From Desulfocapsa sulfexigens (GTDB taxonomy: Bacteria; Desulfobacterota; Desulfobulbia; Desulfobulbales; Desulfocapsaceae): DNA of 7,928 bases. Positions 1 to 6,491 of this stretch are shown here, in pieces. The stretch lies in the NCBI GenBank assembly GCA_015661935.1, contig DQVD01000294.1, positions 1-7,928 of the forward strand, written 5' to 3'. The notes beneath the pieces are model-generated. The model was not told where the DNA came from and searched no databases. It worked only from the letters and a program-made list of their open reading frames with translations. Position 1 is the stretch's first letter. The number at the start of each line of letters is the position of its first letter. The position numbers and the translations under genes were made by a program.

Positions 1-664
1 AGTCTTCGTGTAATTTTAGTCCCATTGCCCCGGCTTTAACCTGTTCTTCCAAAGCCCCCGGCAGACTGCTGTTTCCCTTGCCCATAAAACCAAGGTTCAT
101 TGGCAGTTCATCTGCTGCCTGAAGCATGCGATGTATGTTCCAGGGACCTGGAGTACAGGTGGTGGCATTGGTTCCAGTCGCAGGGCCGGTGCCACCGCCA
201 AGCATGGTGGTGATGCCGCTCATGAGAGCTTCCTCGATCTGCTGGGGGCAGATGAAATGGATATGGGAATCTATGCCGCCTGAGGTGATAATTAACCCTT
301 CTCCGGCAATGACCTCGGTGCCGGGTCCGATAACGATATCCACACCGGGCTGTACATCAGGATTACCGGCTTTACCGATGCCGCTGATGCGACCGTCTTT
401 GATTCCGATATCGGCCTTGATGATACCCCAGTGATCAAGGATGAGTGCATTGCTGATAATAAGATCCGCAACATCCTTGCTCTGGCGCTGGCTCTGGCCC
501 ATGCCGTCACGGATCACTTTACCGCCGCCGAACTTTACCTCGTCGCCATAAGTGGTGCGGTCTTCTTCTACCTCAATCCAGAGTTCGGTGTCAGCCAGGC
601 GGACTCTGTCACCGGTTGTGGGGCCGAACATCTCCGCATAGGCCCTGCGGCTTATAGTCGTCAT
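1..664 (-). CDS. ureC: Urease alpha subunit UreC, N-terminal 221 residues (cut by window edge)
   Basis: This is the catalytic subunit of urease, a cytoplasmic amidohydrolase with two nickel ions that hydrolyses urea to ammonia and carbamate. I translated it by hand because the reading frame runs off the left edge without a stop. It starts [19 protein letters not shown], a typical UreC opening. The metal-ligand pair HIH falls at residues 134 and 136, and the GLKLHED block puts the lysine at 217 and the histidine at 219. These match the Klebsiella aerogenes numbering for the nickel ligands, the carbamylated lysine and the urea-binding histidine. The C-terminal part, with the other nickel ligands and the mobile flap, lies outside the window; the full family length is about 570 residues. 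The ATG directly follows the ureB stop TAA with no spacer, and a GGAGG inside the end of ureB (673-677) lies 8 nt upstream. Nothing looks broken in the visible part. Confidence 0.98.
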   Translation of the reverse strand, partial: MTTISRRAYAEMFGPTTGDRVRLADTELWIEVEEDRTTYGDEVKFGGGKVIRDGMGQSQRQSKDVADLIISNALILDHWGIIKADIGIKDGRISGIGKAGNPDVQPGVDIVIGPGTEVIAGEGLIITSGGIDSHIHFICPQQIEEALMSGITTMLGGGTGPATGTNATTCTPGPWNIHRMLQAADELPMNLGFMGKGNSSLPGALEEQVKAGAMGLKLHED

Positions 665-979
665 TTACCTATCCTCCAGTGAGCCCATTATTTCACCATT
701 AAATCCATATACCCGTCTATCACCGGCATAGGCAACAAGCTCCACCTTACGGTTCTGTCCAGGCTCGAAACGGACGGCGGTGCCAGCTGCAATATTCAGG
801 CGGAAGCCGCGTGTTTTTTTTCTGTCAAAAATGAGAGCGGGATTGGTCTCAAAAAAGTGATAATGGGAGCCGACCTGAATGGGGCGGTCGCCACTGTTGG
901 CAATGTCCATGGAGATGATGTCACGACCATCATTAATTTCGATTTCACCTTTGGCAGTGATAATTTCGCCTGGCTTCAT
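665..979 (-). CDS. ureB: Urease beta subunit UreB
   Basis: This is a small structural subunit of the three-chain bacterial urease; with UreA and UreC it forms the (UreABC)3 assembly in the cytoplasm. The 104-residue protein has the usual length. It shows the family landmarks in order: MKPGEI at the N-terminus, [17 protein letters not shown] at 30-46, GTAVRFEPG at 66-74 and [17 protein letters not shown] at 79-95. The ATG is preceded by AAGGAG (987-992) with a 7-nt spacer, and this ribosome site overlaps the ureA stop codon. The gap from ureA is 11 nt, and its own TAA abuts the ureC ATG, so stoichiometric expression with its partners is expected. No odd residues or truncation were seen. Confidence 0.98.
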   Translation of the reverse strand: MKPGEIITAKGEIEINDGRDIISMDIANSGDRPIQVGSHYHFFETNPALIFDRKKTRGFRLNIAAGTAVRFEPGQNRKVELVAYAGDRRVYGFNGEIMGSLEDR

Positions 980-990
980 GCTAAAACTCC

Positions 991-1293
991 TTATATAATG
1001 GGATTGTGAACAGTGACCAGCTTGGTACCGTCAGGAAAGGTGGCCTCCACCTGGATCTCTTCCACCATGTCGGCAACTCCTTCCATGACATCTTCAAGAC
1101 CAAGCAGGGTACGCCCGTAATCCATGAGTTCGGCTACGGATTTTCCGTCCCGTGCTCCTTCAAGAATAGCAGCACTTATAAAGGCCACAGACTCAGGATG
1201 ATTGAGTTTCAAACCGCGATTCTTGCGTCGTTCGGCAAGGAGTCCGGCTGTAAACAGCAGTAGTTTGTCTTTTTCTCTTGGGGTCAGTTCCAT
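991..1293 (-). CDS. ureA: Urease gamma subunit UreA
   Basis: This is the smallest structural subunit of urease, here a separate 100-residue chain as in most Gram-negative bacteria, rather than fused to the beta subunit as in Helicobacter. The protein opens [20 protein letters not shown] and ends with [18 protein letters not shown], both hallmark stretches; the middle contains the usual [20 protein letters not shown] region. The frame is open further upstream, to 1332, but the start at 1293 is chosen because it gives the family's standard N-terminus and because AAAGGAG (1300-1306) lies 6 nt before it. The upstream ATG would lie inside ureD. The ribosome site overlaps the ureD stop codon, and the gap from ureD is 11 nt. 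Confidence 0.98.
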   Translation of the reverse strand: MELTPREKDKLLLFTAGLLAERRKNRGLKLNHPESVAFISAAILEGARDGKSVAELMDYGRTLLGLEDVMEGVADMVEEIQVEATFPDGTKLVTVHNPII

Positions 1294-1299
1294 GGGGCT

Positions 1300-1306
1300 C
1301 TCCTTT
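1300..1306 (-). promoter_or_regulatory. Ribosome binding site deciding the ureA start
   Basis: On the minus strand the sequence AAAGGAG sits 6 nt before the ATG at 1293. It overlaps the TAA of ureD (1305-1307). It supports the MELTPREK start of UreA over the longer open frame beginning at 1332. Confidence 0.85.
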
Positions 1307-2147
1307 ACGTTTGCCAGATGCGGGGTGGACAAGCATCTTTTTCGATAATTTCAGGTCTCAGGGTTTTCCATATTTCAGTGAACAGTCCATGCGCTGCAAA
1401 GGTTGAGTAACCAAGGTATCTGGCCACCAGCAACTCGTTCATCAGAGTCACACCGTACAGGGCGTCACTTTCATGGGGTACAAGTTTCCGTAGACTCTCA
1501 AGCATCCTGCTGGTGCAACCGGTGGCGACAAAGGTGGCAACGACAGGAAAACCACGCAGGCCGGAGGAGCGATTCAGATCGTTTTCGCTGTTCACCCGAA
1601 GCCGGTCAATGAATAACGGTTTGTTTTGACGATGGATGCTAAAGTTTGTCAAAAGCCTGCCTGGATTGAAAATCTGGCCGTTGACCGGCATTCCAAGGCT
1701 TAAAATTTCCCAGCCGATAAACTGTGCCGTAGCTGCCAGTTCCACCTTGGTGTTTATTTCAGCATCAGCACCTGGAAAAAGAATGCTGTCCTGTGGAAAC
1801 CATTCAAGGATTGCCCCGTCATCTACTCTGATATGCTGCTCTTGCAACGCTTTTTTTCCGGCCGAACGGTAAAACTTAGTGGCTCCGGGAGTGGTTATAA
1901 GGGTGGCGGTATTTTCTTTCACAAGAATGTTGATCTCAAGCAGGTCACCGCCAACCACACCACTGGGTGGATGAAGGATGCAGGTGTGGCAGACATCGCC
2001 TTCCGGATAGAGTGGTCGCTGTACCACAAGAGGGCCGCTATGGAGATTACGGGAAAGAACTGTACGATCCGGTCGATGGCTATACTCCAGTTGAAGAGAG
2101 GCTTTCCAGCCTTTCGCCCTGCTAATGTCTATCCCTGTAGTCATCAT
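1305..2147 (-). CDS. ureD: Urease accessory protein UreD (UreH family)
   Basis: UreD is the scaffold chaperone that binds apo-urease and recruits UreF and UreG for GTP-dependent nickel insertion and lysine carbamylation in the cytoplasm. The 280-residue protein matches the family length. Visible landmarks are [13 protein letters not shown] (38-50), [14 protein letters not shown] (59-72), [11 protein letters not shown] (85-95), [12 protein letters not shown] (116-127) and the terminal CPPRIW (273-278). It begins only 2 nt after the urtE stop; two adjacent ATG codons (2147 and 2144) are possible starts, and neither has a strong Shine-Dalgarno, so translation is probably coupled to urtE. It is the first ure gene and links the transporter block to the enzyme block. 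UreE, UreF and UreG are not in the window and are expected beyond ureC. Confidence 0.96.
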   Translation of the reverse strand: MMTTGIDISRAKGWKASLQLEYSHRPDRTVLSRNLHSGPLVVQRPLYPEGDVCHTCILHPPSGVVGGDLLEINILVKENTATLITTPGATKFYRSAGKKALQEQHIRVDDGAILEWFPQDSILFPGADAEINTKVELAATAQFIGWEILSLGMPVNGQIFNPGRLLTNFSIHRQNKPLFIDRLRVNSENDLNRSSGLRGFPVVATFVATGCTSRMLESLRKLVPHESDALYGVTLMNELLVARYLGYSTFAAHGLFTEIWKTLRPEIIEKDACPPRIWQT

Positions 2148-2149
2148 TC

Positions 2150-2845
2150 TTATACAGTTAGATACTTGCGGGTAAGCTTCTCATCAAGTGTGTCCATGGC
2201 ACCTGTTGCGACTGAACGGCCACGATCCAGAATAGTAAAACCATCGGCTACTAGTCTGGCAAAAGGGAGTTTCTGTTCTACCAAAAGGATGGTTATACCA
2301 AGTTCATTTTTCAGTTTATTTATGATTTCCCCGATTTCCCGGACAATATTGGGTTGGATACCCTCCGTTGGCTCATCCAGAATGAGCAGCGAAGGGTCCA
2401 GCACCAGGGCGCGTCCAATGGCAAGCTGCTGCTGTTGACCACCGGACAGATCACCGCCGCGACGGTTCTTCATCTCTTTTAAGACAGGAAAGAGTGAAAA
2501 GACAAGATCAGGGATATTCCTGATTTTGCTGCGTCCGTTTCCAAGGCCGATTTCAAGATTTTCCTGCACTGTGAGCAGCGGGAAGATTTGCCGCCCCTGA
2601 GGGACATACCCGACACCAAGCCCTGCCCGTTCCTCTGCTGCCAGCCCGCTGATTTCTCGGCCTTCGAGAGTTATCCGGCCGGAATGCAGGGGCAGAAGAC
2701 CCATGATAGCATCCAGTAAGGTGGTTTTTCCCACTCCGTTTCTCCCCATCAGGCAGGTACACCGGCCTTTGGGTACAAGCAGATCAATATCCCAGAGGGT
2801 ATGGCTGTCGGCGTAATACTGGTTGAGTTGTTCGATCTGTAGCAT
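2150..2845 (-). CDS. urtE: Urea ABC transporter ATP-binding protein UrtE
   Basis: This is one of the two cytoplasmic ATPases driving urea import; it belongs to the LivF-like branch of the branched-chain amino acid transporter family. The 231-residue protein has all nucleotide-binding motifs: Walker A GRNGVGKT at 34-41, Q-loop glutamine 83 in YVPQGRQIFP, signature LSGGQQQQ at 133-140 and Walker B LLILDEPTEGIQP at 153-165. The position after the D-loop that is a switch histidine in many ABC proteins is glutamine 191 (LLVEQ), which is usual in LivF and UrtE. The EPTEGIQPNIV stretch favours UrtE over a generic LivF. Its ATG lies 4 nt after the urtD stop and its own stop is 2 nt before ureD. With UrtD it should form the ATPase heterodimer under UrtB and UrtC. 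Confidence 0.96.
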   Translation of the reverse strand: MLQIEQLNQYYADSHTLWDIDLLVPKGRCTCLMGRNGVGKTTLLDAIMGLLPLHSGRITLEGREISGLAAEERAGLGVGYVPQGRQIFPLLTVQENLEIGLGNGRSKIRNIPDLVFSLFPVLKEMKNRRGGDLSGGQQQQLAIGRALVLDPSLLILDEPTEGIQPNIVREIGEIINKLKNELGITILLVEQKLPFARLVADGFTILDRGRSVATGAMDTLDEKLTRKYLTV

Positions 2846-2849
2846 AATA

Positions 2850-3680
2850 TTAACTCCCGAGATAAACCTCTATGACCCGTTGGTCATTTTGTATATCGTC
2901 CATGGTTCCTTCAGCGAGCACACTCCCCTGATGGAGAACGGAGACTTTTTTTGCAATGGAACGTACAAAATCCATATCATGCTCCACGACAATAACAGTG
3001 TGATTTCCGGCAAGGGAAGTAAGCAGTTCGGCGGTACGCTCCATCTCCTGATGGGTCATCCCCGCTGCCGGTTCATCAACCAATAACAGTTTTGGATTCT
3101 GTATCAGCAACATGCCGATTTCCAGCCATTGTTTCTGGCCGTGAGACAGAGAACCCGCCTGTTTATTGTGTTGTTCCTGCAGACCGATAATAGTCAAAAT
3201 CTCATCAATTCGGTCGCGTTGCTCCCCGTTCAGCCTTGCGGTGAGTGTTGTCCAGACCCCCTTGTCTCCCCCCATAGCAAGCTCCAGGTTTTCAATGACA
3301 GGATGGTGTTCAAATACGGTTGGCTTTTGAAATTTTCTTCCAATACCTGCAGCTGCAATCTCCGGCTCATCCATTTTCAACAGATTGATATGTTGTCCAA
3401 ACCAGGCGGAACCGCTGTCTGCCCTGGTTTTTCCGGTGATGATATCCATCATCGTAGTTTTGCCGGCCCCGTTTGGGCCGATGATGCAGCGCAGCTCACC
3501 GTCATCAATATAAAGATTAAGGTCGTTAATGGCCTTAAAACCATCAAAACTGACATTGATTCCCTCAAGATAGAGGATTATTCCATGGGTGAGATCAAGA
3601 TCCGGTGGAGTGTCAGGGACAAGAAACTCAAACACCTCATCACGGCGCATCACGGAACGTATGGATTCAAGCATACTCAT
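2850..3680 (-). CDS. urtD: Urea ABC transporter ATP-binding protein UrtD
   Basis: This is the second cytoplasmic ATPase of the urea importer, LivG-like. The 276-residue protein carries Walker A GPNGAGKT at 68-75, Q-loop glutamine 118 (RKFQKPTVFE), signature LSHGQKQWLEIGM at 178-190, Walker B LLLVDEPAAGM at 198-208 and switch histidine 234 in VVEHDMDFV. LSHGQ in place of LSGGQ is the form I associate with UrtD, and together with FQKPTVF it identifies the protein. The core begins near residue 36 (LYLEGINVSFDGF), leaving roughly 35 extra N-terminal residues before the usual LivG/UrtD opening. The first ATG is preferred because it overlaps the urtC stop in an ATGA and has AGGTG a few bases upstream; a second ATG two codons in is possible. 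Confidence 0.96.
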   Translation of the reverse strand: MSMLESIRSVMRRDEVFEFLVPDTPPDLDLTHGIILYLEGINVSFDGFKAINDLNLYIDDGELRCIIGPNGAGKTTMMDIITGKTRADSGSAWFGQHINLLKMDEPEIAAAGIGRKFQKPTVFEHHPVIENLELAMGGDKGVWTTLTARLNGEQRDRIDEILTIIGLQEQHNKQAGSLSHGQKQWLEIGMLLIQNPKLLLVDEPAAGMTHQEMERTAELLTSLAGNHTVIVVEHDMDFVRSIAKKVSVLHQGSVLAEGTMDDIQNDQRVIEVYLGS

Positions 3681-4765
3681 CTGGTCACCTCTTTTTTACG
3701 TAACAGGCCGGTTACACCCCTTGGTAGGAGTAGTGTCACGAGGACAAAGAGCCCGCCAAGAGCAAAAAGCCAGGCGTCCGGCATAGCTGCTGTCAGATAG
3801 CTTTTTGCATAGTTTACCATAAGTGCTCCTGCAACAGCACCATAAAGGGTAGCCCTTCCGCCCACAGCCACCCAGATAACTATTTCGATGGAGGCAAGAG
3901 GTGCAAATTCCCCTGGGTTTATGATACCGGCCTGAGGTACATATAAGGCCCCTGCAATTCCAGCCAGCATGGCTGAAAAGGTGAATATCCATAATTTGAA
4001 GTGCTCCACCCGATAGCCGGTGAATCGTGTTCGATCCTCCTGATCCCTGATTGCAGTGCAGACCCTGCCCAGGCGGGAGCGGGTAATGTAGAGGCAGCTC
4101 AGATAACCAAGACCAAGAGCAGTGGCTGAGGCAATAAACAGTCCGGCCCGGGTATGGTCAGATTGCAGAGAAAAACCCAGGATATCTTTAAAGTCAGTGA
4201 GTCCGTTGTTGCCCCCAAAGCCCATCTCGTTTCTGAAAAAAGCCAGGAGCAGAGCATAGGTCAGGGCCTGGGTCATAATTGAGAGGTATACACCGGTGAC
4301 CCTAGAGCGAAAGGCAAGCCAGCCAAAGACCAGAGCCAGCAACCCCGGTACCAGTACCACCATGAGCATGGCAAACCAGAACCAGTTAAATCCGTGCCAG
4401 AACCAGGGAAGCTCCTGCCAGTTGAGAAAGACCATAAAGTCCGGCAGAACAGGGTGTCCATAAGTGCCGCGACTGCCAATCTGCCGCATCAGGTACATAC
4501 CCATTGCATAGCCGCCAAGCGCAAAAAATGCTCCATGACCAAGGCTGAGTATGCCAAGATACCCCCAGACCAGATCCACAGCAACAGCCAGCAGCGCATA
4601 GCAGAGGTACTTGCCCAGCAGGGTCATGGTGTAGGTGGAGATATGCAGGGAGCTGCTCTCAGGGAGGAGAAGGTTGCATATGGGAACCACAAGTGTTGTC
4701 AGTAGTAGCAGGGCAAGCATAAATGTACCGCTGCGGTCACTTTTAAGAAGTTTAAGAAGTATCAT
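3677..4765 (-). CDS. urtC: Urea ABC transporter permease UrtC
   Basis: This is an inner-membrane permease subunit of the urea importer, LivM-like, pairing with UrtB to form the channel. The 362-residue protein is hydrophobic throughout. A first membrane segment lies at about 15-34, then GILSLGHGAFFALGGYAMGMY (71-91), the conserved GGNNGLTDFKDILGF (184-198), a cytoplasmic loop with LGRVCTAIRDQEDR (232-245) that leads into the ATPase-contact region YRVEHFKLW (251-259), and INPGEFAPLASIEIVIWVAVGGR (282-304). NNGLTDF and the aromatic-rich loop at 116-130 (WQELPWFWHGFNWFW) favour UrtC over LivM. It starts 4 nt after the urtB stop, with only a modest ribosome site (GGTGA), and overlaps urtD by 4 nt, so coupled translation is likely. 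Confidence 0.96.
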   Translation of the reverse strand: MILLKLLKSDRSGTFMLALLLLTTLVVPICNLLLPESSSLHISTYTMTLLGKYLCYALLAVAVDLVWGYLGILSLGHGAFFALGGYAMGMYLMRQIGSRGTYGHPVLPDFMVFLNWQELPWFWHGFNWFWFAMLMVVLVPGLLALVFGWLAFRSRVTGVYLSIMTQALTYALLLAFFRNEMGFGGNNGLTDFKDILGFSLQSDHTRAGLFIASATALGLGYLSCLYITRSRLGRVCTAIRDQEDRTRFTGYRVEHFKLWIFTFSAMLAGIAGALYVPQAGIINPGEFAPLASIEIVIWVAVGGRATLYGAVAGALMVNYAKSYLTAAMPDAWLFALGGLFVLVTLLLPRGVTGLLRKKEVTR

Positions 4766-4769
4766 TTGA

Positions 4770-6416
4770 TCACCCCGCAGCGCGGCCCTTTTGCGGGAAC
4801 AGGCCCTGGGGACGTCTTTGGATAAAAAGGATAATGAAAACCAGGATCAGAATCTTAGCAAGCACTGCACCGACCCATGGCTCAAGAAATTTGTTGGCGA
4901 CACCAAGCGACAGGCCGCTGATCAGAGTGCCCCAGAGGTTGCCAACCCCGCCAAAGACTATGACCATAAAGGAATCTATGATGTAGGCCTGACCAAGATT
5001 TGGCCCCACATTGGTGAGCTGGGAAAGTGCTACACCGGCAATACCTGCAATACCGGAGCCAAGACCAAATGTGAGTGCATCAACCCTGGCCGCGCGAATA
5101 CCCATGACTCTTGCCATTTTGCGATTTTGGGATACTGCCCGTACCTGAAGGCCGATTGAACTCTTTTTCAGAATGAGGTAGAGCCCGGCAAAGACAAGGA
5201 GTGAAAAGATAAGTATCACTATGCGATTGGTGGTCAGTGACAGGATGGGGTTAATTTGTATTGATCCGCTCATCCAGGCGGGGCTGGCAACACTTCTGTT
5301 CAGTGGAGAGAAGATGCTCCGTACAGCCTGCTGCAGGACAAGACTGATACCAAAGGTTGCCAGCAGGGTTTCCAGAGGCCGACCGTAAAGAAAACGGATG
5401 ACGCTACGTTCAATAACTATACCGGTCAGGCCGGAAACCACAAAAGCTGCAGGAATAGAAAGAAAAAGTGCTGTCCCGATGGAATCTGGCAGCAACTGCT
5501 GGATCACATAGGTGGTATAGGCTCCAAGCATTATCAGCTCGCCGTGAGCCATATTGATCACGCCAATAACTCCAAAGGTGATGGAAAGGCCGATTGCGGC
5601 CAGTACCAGCACTGAGCCGAGACTAAGGCCGAAGAAGAGTGTTTCCACAAACCGGTAAAAGGAGGTTTTCATCTCAATGGAGGAGAGTACTGACTCTACT
5701 TTGTTCCGCACAGCTGTATTTTCTTCCTCCGCAGACAAACGGCTAAGCTCATTCCGAACTGCAGGCTGGAGATTCCCTTCGAAGCCGTTTACGGCAAGCA
5801 GTCGTACTTCACTGTCAGGACTCCGCAAGTCAGCGATACCCATGGCTGTTGTCAGTGCCTCACGGACATCTCTGTCCTGTTCGGTCAGTAATAGTTCTGC
5901 CAGCAGGATAGATGATTCCGGAGTCAGGTTTACGGTCAGTTTGTTTACCGCTTCTTTCCGTAGTTTCGGATCCGGATTTGTAAGATTGATTATGGCTAAC
6001 GCATCTTTAATTGTGTTGCGTAATGTATTGTTAATAGATATTTTTTTTAGTTTTCTTTTTTTAACAGATCCGAGTGTTTCTCCGCTCAGAACTGCAATGA
6101 TATCCGCCTCGGAATTTTTAATTTTTGCGTATACCAGTGTGTTGTTCTTCTTGACACGATACAGTTTTCCGGCAAGCAGGGCCTGGAGGATTGATTTCGC
6201 CCGTTTGTCGCCACTGACAGCAATGTTTTTAATTCCCTTTTCTTTTTCTTTGAAATCTTTTTGAAAAAGAAGGCTTATTCCTTCTTTAAACTGTTCTGAT
6301 CTCTCTTCAGCATGGCAGAATCCAGCCAGAAAGAAGAAAAGTATACCCAGAAGCGTGATGAAGAGTGGTCCGGTGCTGCAGGGACTTTTTTGTATCGAAT
6401 ACATTGGAGTTCTCAT
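4770..6416 (-). CDS. urtB: Urea ABC transporter permease UrtB with exported N-terminal domain
   Basis: This is the LivH-like permease subunit, partner of UrtC in the inner membrane. The 548-residue protein has three parts. Residues 1-36 look like a signal peptide (hydrophobic core 17-33, probable cleavage after CHA). Residues 37-248 form a soluble, lysine-rich and mostly helical domain with HEAT-like units built on D-x-x-(L/V)-R (near PDPKLRKEA, DRDVREAL and DSEVRLLAV), predicted to be periplasmic. From about 249 a typical 300-residue permease follows, with FGVIGVINMAHGELIMLGAY (281-300), the ATPase-contact region MGIRAARVDALTFGLGSGIAG (438-458) and VIVFGGVGNLWGTLISG (485-501). The extension is known in many Gram-negative UrtB proteins; its role is unclear to me. 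The start is uncertain: ATG 6416 and ATG 6404 (residue 5) both lack a strong ribosome site. Parts of the extension are unusually AT-rich. Confidence 0.95.
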   Translation of the reverse strand: MRTPMYSIQKSPCSTGPLFITLLGILFFFLAGFCHAEERSEQFKEGISLLFQKDFKEKEKGIKNIAVSGDKRAKSILQALLAGKLYRVKKNNTLVYAKIKNSEADIIAVLSGETLGSVKKRKLKKISINNTLRNTIKDALAIINLTNPDPKLRKEAVNKLTVNLTPESSILLAELLLTEQDRDVREALTTAMGIADLRSPDSEVRLLAVNGFEGNLQPAVRNELSRLSAEEENTAVRNKVESVLSSIEMKTSFYRFVETLFFGLSLGSVLVLAAIGLSITFGVIGVINMAHGELIMLGAYTTYVIQQLLPDSIGTALFLSIPAAFVVSGLTGIVIERSVIRFLYGRPLETLLATFGISLVLQQAVRSIFSPLNRSVASPAWMSGSIQINPILSLTTNRIVILIFSLLVFAGLYLILKKSSIGLQVRAVSQNRKMARVMGIRAARVDALTFGLGSGIAGIAGVALSQLTNVGPNLGQAYIIDSFMVIVFGGVGNLWGTLISGLSLGVANKFLEPWVGAVLAKILILVFIILFIQRRPQGLFPQKGRAAG

Positions 6417-6444
6417 TCAAGTGCTGTGAATTTTATAAAGAAAT

Positions 6445-6473
6445 CCGGGGATCAGGAGGAGTACGATCCCCGG
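6445..6473 (-). terminator. Hairpin between urtA and urtB (attenuator, partial terminator or RNA-stabilising stem)
   Basis: A perfect 9-bp stem, CCGGGGATC at 6445-6453 and GATCCCCGG at 6465-6473, encloses an 11-nt loop. In the minus-strand transcript it is followed by AUUUCUUUAUAAAAUU, which is AU-rich but not a clean U-tract, so full intrinsic termination is not assured. Lying between a binding-protein gene and its permease gene, it could reduce read-through into urtB-ureC or protect the 3' end of urtA mRNA, giving excess UrtA. That role is an inference. Confidence 0.6.
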
Positions 6474-6474
6474 C

Positions 6475-6491
6475 AAACGAGGGACTCGTTT
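6475..6491 (-). repeat. Second hairpin overlapping the urtA stop codon
   Basis: AAACGAG (6475-6481) and CTCGTTT (6485-6491) form a perfect 7-bp inverted repeat with a 3-nt loop. It covers two bases of the urtA TAA (6490-6492), and the flanking bases at 6474 and 6492 can add a G-U pair. It directly abuts the larger hairpin at 6445-6473, making a tandem structure immediately after the urtA coding region. The pairing is seen in the sequence; its function is inferred. Confidence 0.5.

Noticed and set aside
1294..1332. Longer ureA start giving 13 extra residues
   Set aside because: It would lie within ureD and departs from the standard MELTPREK opening; the ribosome site at 1300-1306 supports the shorter form.
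1833..2438. 201-codon plus-strand open frame spanning the ureD-urtE junction
   Set aside because: It is antisense to two clear genes, and its translation is low-complexity with serine and arginine runs and no recognisable domain.
3129..3800. 223-codon plus-strand open frame opposite urtD and the end of urtC
   Set aside because: No ribosome site or domain; it lies across two intact, strongly conserved genes on the minus strand.
4741..4761. Short direct repeat of TTTAAGAAG at the start of urtC
   Set aside because: It only reflects the LLKLLK coding stretch and has too few copies to be meaningful.
5677..6264. 195-codon plus-strand open frame opposite the urtB N-terminal domain
   Set aside because: Serine and phenylalanine-rich translation typical of an antisense shadow; the opposite strand encodes a signal peptide and a domain continuous with the permease.
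6454..6465. Plus-strand AGGAGGAG as a ribosome site for a plus-strand gene
   Set aside because: No start codon lies at a suitable distance; the sequence is the loop of the hairpin on the other strand.
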